Shown here one piece after another: positions 31,761-35,756 of a stretch of DNA of 35,756 nucleotides. The stretch is taken from positions 1-35,756 of the forward strand of contig QMME01000003.1 in NCBI GenBank assembly GCA_003647095.1, read 5' to 3'. The first letter of the stretch is position 1. The number at the start of each line of letters is the position of its first letter. Origin of the DNA: Deltaproteobacteria bacterium. Lineage in GTDB: Bacteria; Myxococcota; B64-G9. The position numbers and the translations under genes were made by a program. Below the pieces are notes generated by a model. The model made no database searches and was not told the DNA's origin. It saw nothing but the letters and a program-made list of their open reading frames with translations.

Positions 31761-34439
31761 TCATCCGGCTCGTTCCAGGCGCACCGCGCACACCTTGAAC
31801 TCGGGGATCTTGGCCACCGGGTCCAGCGCGGTGTTGGTGAGCCGGTTGGCGGCCGCCTCGAAGTAATGGAAAGGAATGAATACCACTCCGCAATCAACCC
31901 GCTCGTCGATGCGGGCCTCGAGTTCGATCTGGCCGCGCCGGGAGATAACCCGTACCGGTGCCGAGCCGGAGATGCCCAGGCGGCGGGCATCGGCCGGGTT
32001 GACCTCGATGAAGGGACGCGGCGCCAGCGCTTCGAGGCCGGCCGCCTTGCGCGTCATGGTGCCGGTGTGGAAGTGTTGCAGCACCCTGCCGGTGGTAAGC
32101 AGCAAGGGATACTTCTTGTCGGGCAGTTCCGCCGGGGGCAGGTACTCGATGGCGTGGAACTTGCCCAGGCCGCGGGCGAAGCGCCCCACGTGCAATATGG
32201 GGGTGCCGGGATGGCCCGGGGTCGGGCAGGGCCAGCATAGCTGCTCTCCCTGGCGCAGGCGCTCGTAGGTGATACCACGATACTGGGGGGTGACCACCGC
32301 CAGCTCGGTGAAGATCTCCTCGGCGGAACTGTAGTTCCAGCCGTGGTCCAGGCGCCTGGCCAGTTCGCTGATGATCTGCCAGTCGGGGCGGGCCTGTCCC
32401 GGAGGGGGCACCGCCTGGCGGCTGAGTTGCACGCGGCGCTCGGTGTTGGTGTAGGTACCCTCGCGCTCGGCGTAGGCCGCCGCCGGCAACACCACGTCTG
32501 CCAGGCGGGCCGTTTCGGTGAGAAAGATGTCCTGCACCACCAGGAAATCGAGATGGCCCAATGCCTTCTCCACGTGACCACTGTCGGGGTCGGAAAGCAT
32601 GGGATTTTCGCCCATGATGTAGAGCGCCTTCACTTGCCCGCTTTCCGCACCATCGAGGATCTCGGTGATGGTCAGGCCGGGCTTGTCGGGGAGCGACTCG
32701 AAGGGGACACCCCAGGCCTGGGACATCTTCTGGCGGGCGGCCAGGTCGGCCACCTGCTGGTAGCCGGAAAAGACGTTGGGCAGCGCTCCCATGTCACAGG
32801 CACCCTGCACGTTGTTCTGGCCGCGCAGGGGGTTGACCCCCCCGCCTTCCACGCCCACGTTGCCACACAGCATGGCCAGGTTGGCCAGCGATTTCACGTT
32901 GTCGGTGCCGGTTACGTGCTGGGTGATGCCCATGGCGTAGGCGATCGAGGAGGGACGCTCGCTGGCGTAGATGCGGGCCGCCAGAACGATATCGTCCGCC
33001 GACACCCCGGAAATCTCCTGGGCCCGCTGCGGCGAATACTGCTCGATCACCCGCCGGAATTCCTCGAACCCCTCGGTGCGCTCCTGGATGTACTGGTGGT
33101 CGTGCAGGTCCTCGGAGACGATGACGTTCATCATGGCGTTGAGCACGGCGACGTCGGTACCCGGCCGGTGGCGCAGCCACACCGTGGCCAGCCCCGCCAG
33201 GGGGATGTCGCGCGGCTCGAGCAGCAGCAGCTTGGTGCCCCGGCGTATGGCCCGGCGCATGTGGTGGGCGATGATGGGATGGTTCTCGCTGGTGTTGGAG
33301 CCGGTGACCAGGAGTGTCCGCGCCTTGCCGAAGTCGGCGATGGGATTGGTCATGGCACCGCTTCCAAACGTGGCCGCCAGACCGGCGACCGTGGAGCTGT
33401 GTCAGAGCCGGGCGCAGTGGTCGACGCTGTTCGACCCCTGCACCTCCCGGGAAAACTTCTGCATCAGGTAGTTGTCTTCGTTGGCCACCTTGGCCGAGGA
33501 AAAGGCGGCGAAGGCCTCGCCCCGGTGCTGGCGGAACTTCTGTGCCACCAGATCGAGCGCCTCGTCCCAGTCGCATTCCACCAGCTCACCCCGCTTGCGC
33601 ACCAGCGGGCGGGTGAGTCGCTCCGGGTCGTGCAGGTAAGGAAACGAGCCGAAGCGGCCCTTCAGGCACAGCAGGCCCCGGTTGACCTCGCTGTGGCGGT
33701 CGCCGGAAGCGGCCACGACACGATCCCGCCGAACGTGAAGCTCGATGCTGCAACCGGTGCCGCAGTAGGGGCAGATGACCGTCTCTTTCCTGTCCGGGCG
33801 GGGTGGTTGCTCGCGGAAGCTCAGCGCCCCGGTGGGACAATGCACCACGCACTCGCCGCAGGATTCGCAGATGCTCTCGGCGATGGGCTGGTTGGCGAAC
33901 GGTCCCACCTCCACGGCGTGACCGCGGCCCAGGAAGTCTATGGCCCCCAGGCCGATGATCTCCTGGCAGGTGCGAATGCAACGGGCGCAGCGCACGCAGC
34001 GGTTCATGTCACGCACGAACAACGGGTTGGATTCATCGATGGTGCTCTCGCGCAGCACCGGGATGAGACCGTGCTCGCGCACGCCCAGCTCCTCGGTGAG
34101 CTTCTGCAGCTCGCAGTCGAGGTTGGCCCGGCAGCGCAGGCAGTCGTAGGTGTGATCGGCCAGCAGCAGCCTGAGCACGGTGCGCCGTGCCGCCAGGATC
34201 TCGTCGTCCTCGGTGGTGACCTTCATTCCCTCGGCCACCTCGGTGATACACGACGGGGGCATGCCGCGCATGCCCTCGACCTTGACGATGCACAACCGGC
34301 AGCCGCCGTAAGGTTCCAGGTCGGGGTGGTGGCACAGGGTGGGAATGCGCACCCCGGCCTGACCGGCGGCCTTGAGGATGGTGGTGCCCCGCTCCACCTC
34401 GACCTCCTTGCCGTCTATGAAGAGCTTGATGGTGGACAT
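31761..34439 (-). CDS. fdhA: Selenocysteine-containing formate dehydrogenase alpha subunit with NuoG-like [2Fe-2S]/[4Fe-4S] N-terminus (in-frame UGA at 33404-33402, Sec at residue 346)
   Basis: ORFs 33402..34439 (ends ...[10 protein letters not shown]) and 31761..33353 are in the same frame, separated by one TGA and 16 sense codons: ...[36 protein letters not shown]..., the FDH active-site context with Sec/Cys. Confidence 0.92.
33372..33390 (-). promoter_or_regulatory. Bacterial SECIS-like hairpin downstream of the UGA
   Basis: Transcript GGUCGCC-GGUCU-GGCGGCC: 7-bp stem with one U-G wobble, apical loop GGUCU, loop starting 18 nt after the UGA. Confidence 0.8.
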
Positions 34440-34442
34440 GGT

Positions 34443-35756
34443 TCAATCCTCCAGATCGCAGCGCAGGCAACGCCGTGCTTCCTGCACCGCTGCCTGCTTG
34501 GTGTAACCTTTTTCCACCGGCAGAAAATCGCCGCTCAGGGATTTCACTGGCCGGACGGGAACGGGTACTCGCCGGGATGCCTTGCCCGAGGAAGCTATGG
34601 CCGGCAAGTTGTCGAGATCCTCGGGTCCGGTGAACACCTCATCGATATCGCCGCTGCCGCCCAGGTAGATGTCTATGGCCCGGGCCGCCCGGCGGGCGGC
34701 GCCGATGGCTTCTACCACCGAGGCCGGGCCGGAAACGGCGTCCCCGGCGGCGAACACTCCCGGGTGCGAGGTGACCATTTCATCGTTCACTGCGATGCGA
34801 TTGGCCCGGCCCACCTCCACCCCCAGTCGCTTCGGTATCTCCGGCTGCTGGCCGATGGCGGCCAGCAGGGTGTCGGCGGTGACGGTGAAGTCGCTGCCCG
34901 CGATGGGTACCGGCCGGCGCCGTCCGCTGTCATCCATGGGGCCGAGCTCCATGCGCTGGCAGGTAATTTCCAGCCTGCCCCGGCGGCGCCTGGCGGCTAC
35001 CGGCAGCACCAGTTGTTCGAGCACCACCCCTTCTTCCAGGGCATCGCCAATCTCGTGGGGATCGGCGGGCATCTCGGCCCGGGTGCGCCGGTAGAGAATG
35101 GTGACCCGGGCACCCAGGCGCCGGGTGGTGCGGGCGGCATCGATGGCCGAGTTGCCGCCGCCGATCACTACCACCTCCTGGCCCAGGCGCGGGCGCTTGC
35201 CCCGCGACACCTCGCGCAGGAACTGCACGCAGTCGGTGACCCCGGGAGATTTTTCTCCGGGCATGCGCAGCGACAGGCCTTGGTGGGCCCCCAGCGACAG
35301 GAACACGGCATCGAAACCCTGCTTGAGGAGTTTGCTGCTCGACTCCACCCGGGTTCGGGTCTTGAACTTCACCCCGGCCCGGCGCACGATGGCGATGTCG
35401 CGGTCCAGGTCCTCGGCGCCGAGGCGGTAGCGGGGAATGCCGTAGCGCAGCATGCCACCCAGCTTCTCGAACTGCTCGAAAACCGTCACCTGGTGACCGC
35501 AGACCTTGGACAGGTAATAGGCGGCGGTCAGGCCGGCCGGACCCGAGCCCACCACCGCCACCTTCTTGCCGGTCCGCGGCGCCGGCTTGCCGGTGCGAGC
35601 CTCGGCCCGGGCACCGTACTTGACGGCGGCTCCCTTGAGCGCCCGGATGGCGATGGGTTCGTCCAGGGAACCCCGGCGACAGCGGCTCTCGCAGGGATGG
35701 AAGCATACCAGCCCGCATACCGAGGGCAGCGGCATGCTCTCGCGCACCACCAGGTA
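34443..35756 (-). CDS. GltD-like FAD/NAD(P)-dependent oxidoreductase, N-terminus beyond window edge
   Basis: ...YLVVRESMPLPSVCGLVCFHPCESRCRRGSLDEPIAIRALKG..., dinucleotide motifs VAVVGSGPAGLTAAYYL and VVVIGGGNSAID, C-terminal CLRCD; open through 35756 (TAC CTG), so the GTG start at 35750 is probably not real. Confidence 0.9.
   Translation of the reverse strand, partial: YLVVRESMPLPSVCGLVCFHPCESRCRRGSLDEPIAIRALKGAAVKYGARAEARTGKPAPRTGKKVAVVGSGPAGLTAAYYLSKVCGHQVTVFEQFEKLGGMLRYGIPRYRLGAEDLDRDIAIVRRAGVKFKTRTRVESSSKLLKQGFDAVFLSLGAHQGLSLRMPGEKSPGVTDCVQFLREVSRGKRPRLGQEVVVIGGGNSAIDAARTTRRLGARVTILYRRTRAEMPADPHEIGDALEEGVVLEQLVLPVAARRRRGRLEITCQRMELGPMDDSGRRRPVPIAGSDFTVTADTLLAAIGQQPEIPKRLGVEVGRANRIAVNDEMVTSHPGVFAAGDAVSGPASVVEAIGAARRAARAIDIYLGGSGDIDEVFTGPEDLDNLPAIASSGKASRRVPVPVRPVKSLSGDFLPVEKGYTKQAAVQEARRCLRCDLED

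Noticed and set aside
33354-33404. FDH alpha as a pseudogene or assembly frameshift
   Set aside because: Frame is unchanged across the gap, only one TGA is present, it lies at the catalytic Sec/Cys position, and a SECIS-like hairpin follows with correct spacing.

Overview
GC-rich bacterial window with about 20 genes, probably from a deltaproteobacterium-like lineage (inferred from gene content only). Left to right: (i) a 5'-complete, edge-truncated minus-strand secreted protein with a lamin-tail-like N-terminus and Asp-rich thrombospondin type-3-like repeats; the ORF track misses it because it runs off the window; (ii) an F1-ATPase operon atpHAGDC with no adjacent Fo genes; (iii) a tightly packed six-gene block: HAMP histidine kinase, TauE/SafE permease, TIGR02186-like membrane protein, a PEP-synthase-like protein that keeps the swivelling His domain but has no recognisable PEP/pyruvate-binding barrel, and two receiver-only response regulators; (iv) a tungstate-type ABC transporter (tupA/B/C-like, minus strand); (v) a GH31 lipoprotein, a Lon-family AAA protease, an unknown lipoprotein, a TPR/DUF3857/transglutaminase protein, an alpha-glucan phosphorylase and a polyprenyl diphosphate synthase; (vi) a trypsin-like lipoprotein with three 6-Cys C-terminal repeats, preceded by what reads as a sigma54 control region (inverted-repeat UAS, IHF consensus match, -24/-12 element); (vii) a formate dehydrogenase alpha subunit that the ORF track splits in two, but which reads as one selenoprotein gene through an in-frame UGA followed by a bacterial SECIS-like hairpin; (viii) an edge-truncated GltD-like FAD/NAD(P) oxidoreductase. 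The best candidates for follow-up are the Sec-FDH with its SECIS, the HK-TauE-TIGR02186-PPS-like-RR-RR module, the sigma54/IHF/UAS architecture, and a ~130-nt imperfect palindrome upstream of the Lon gene.
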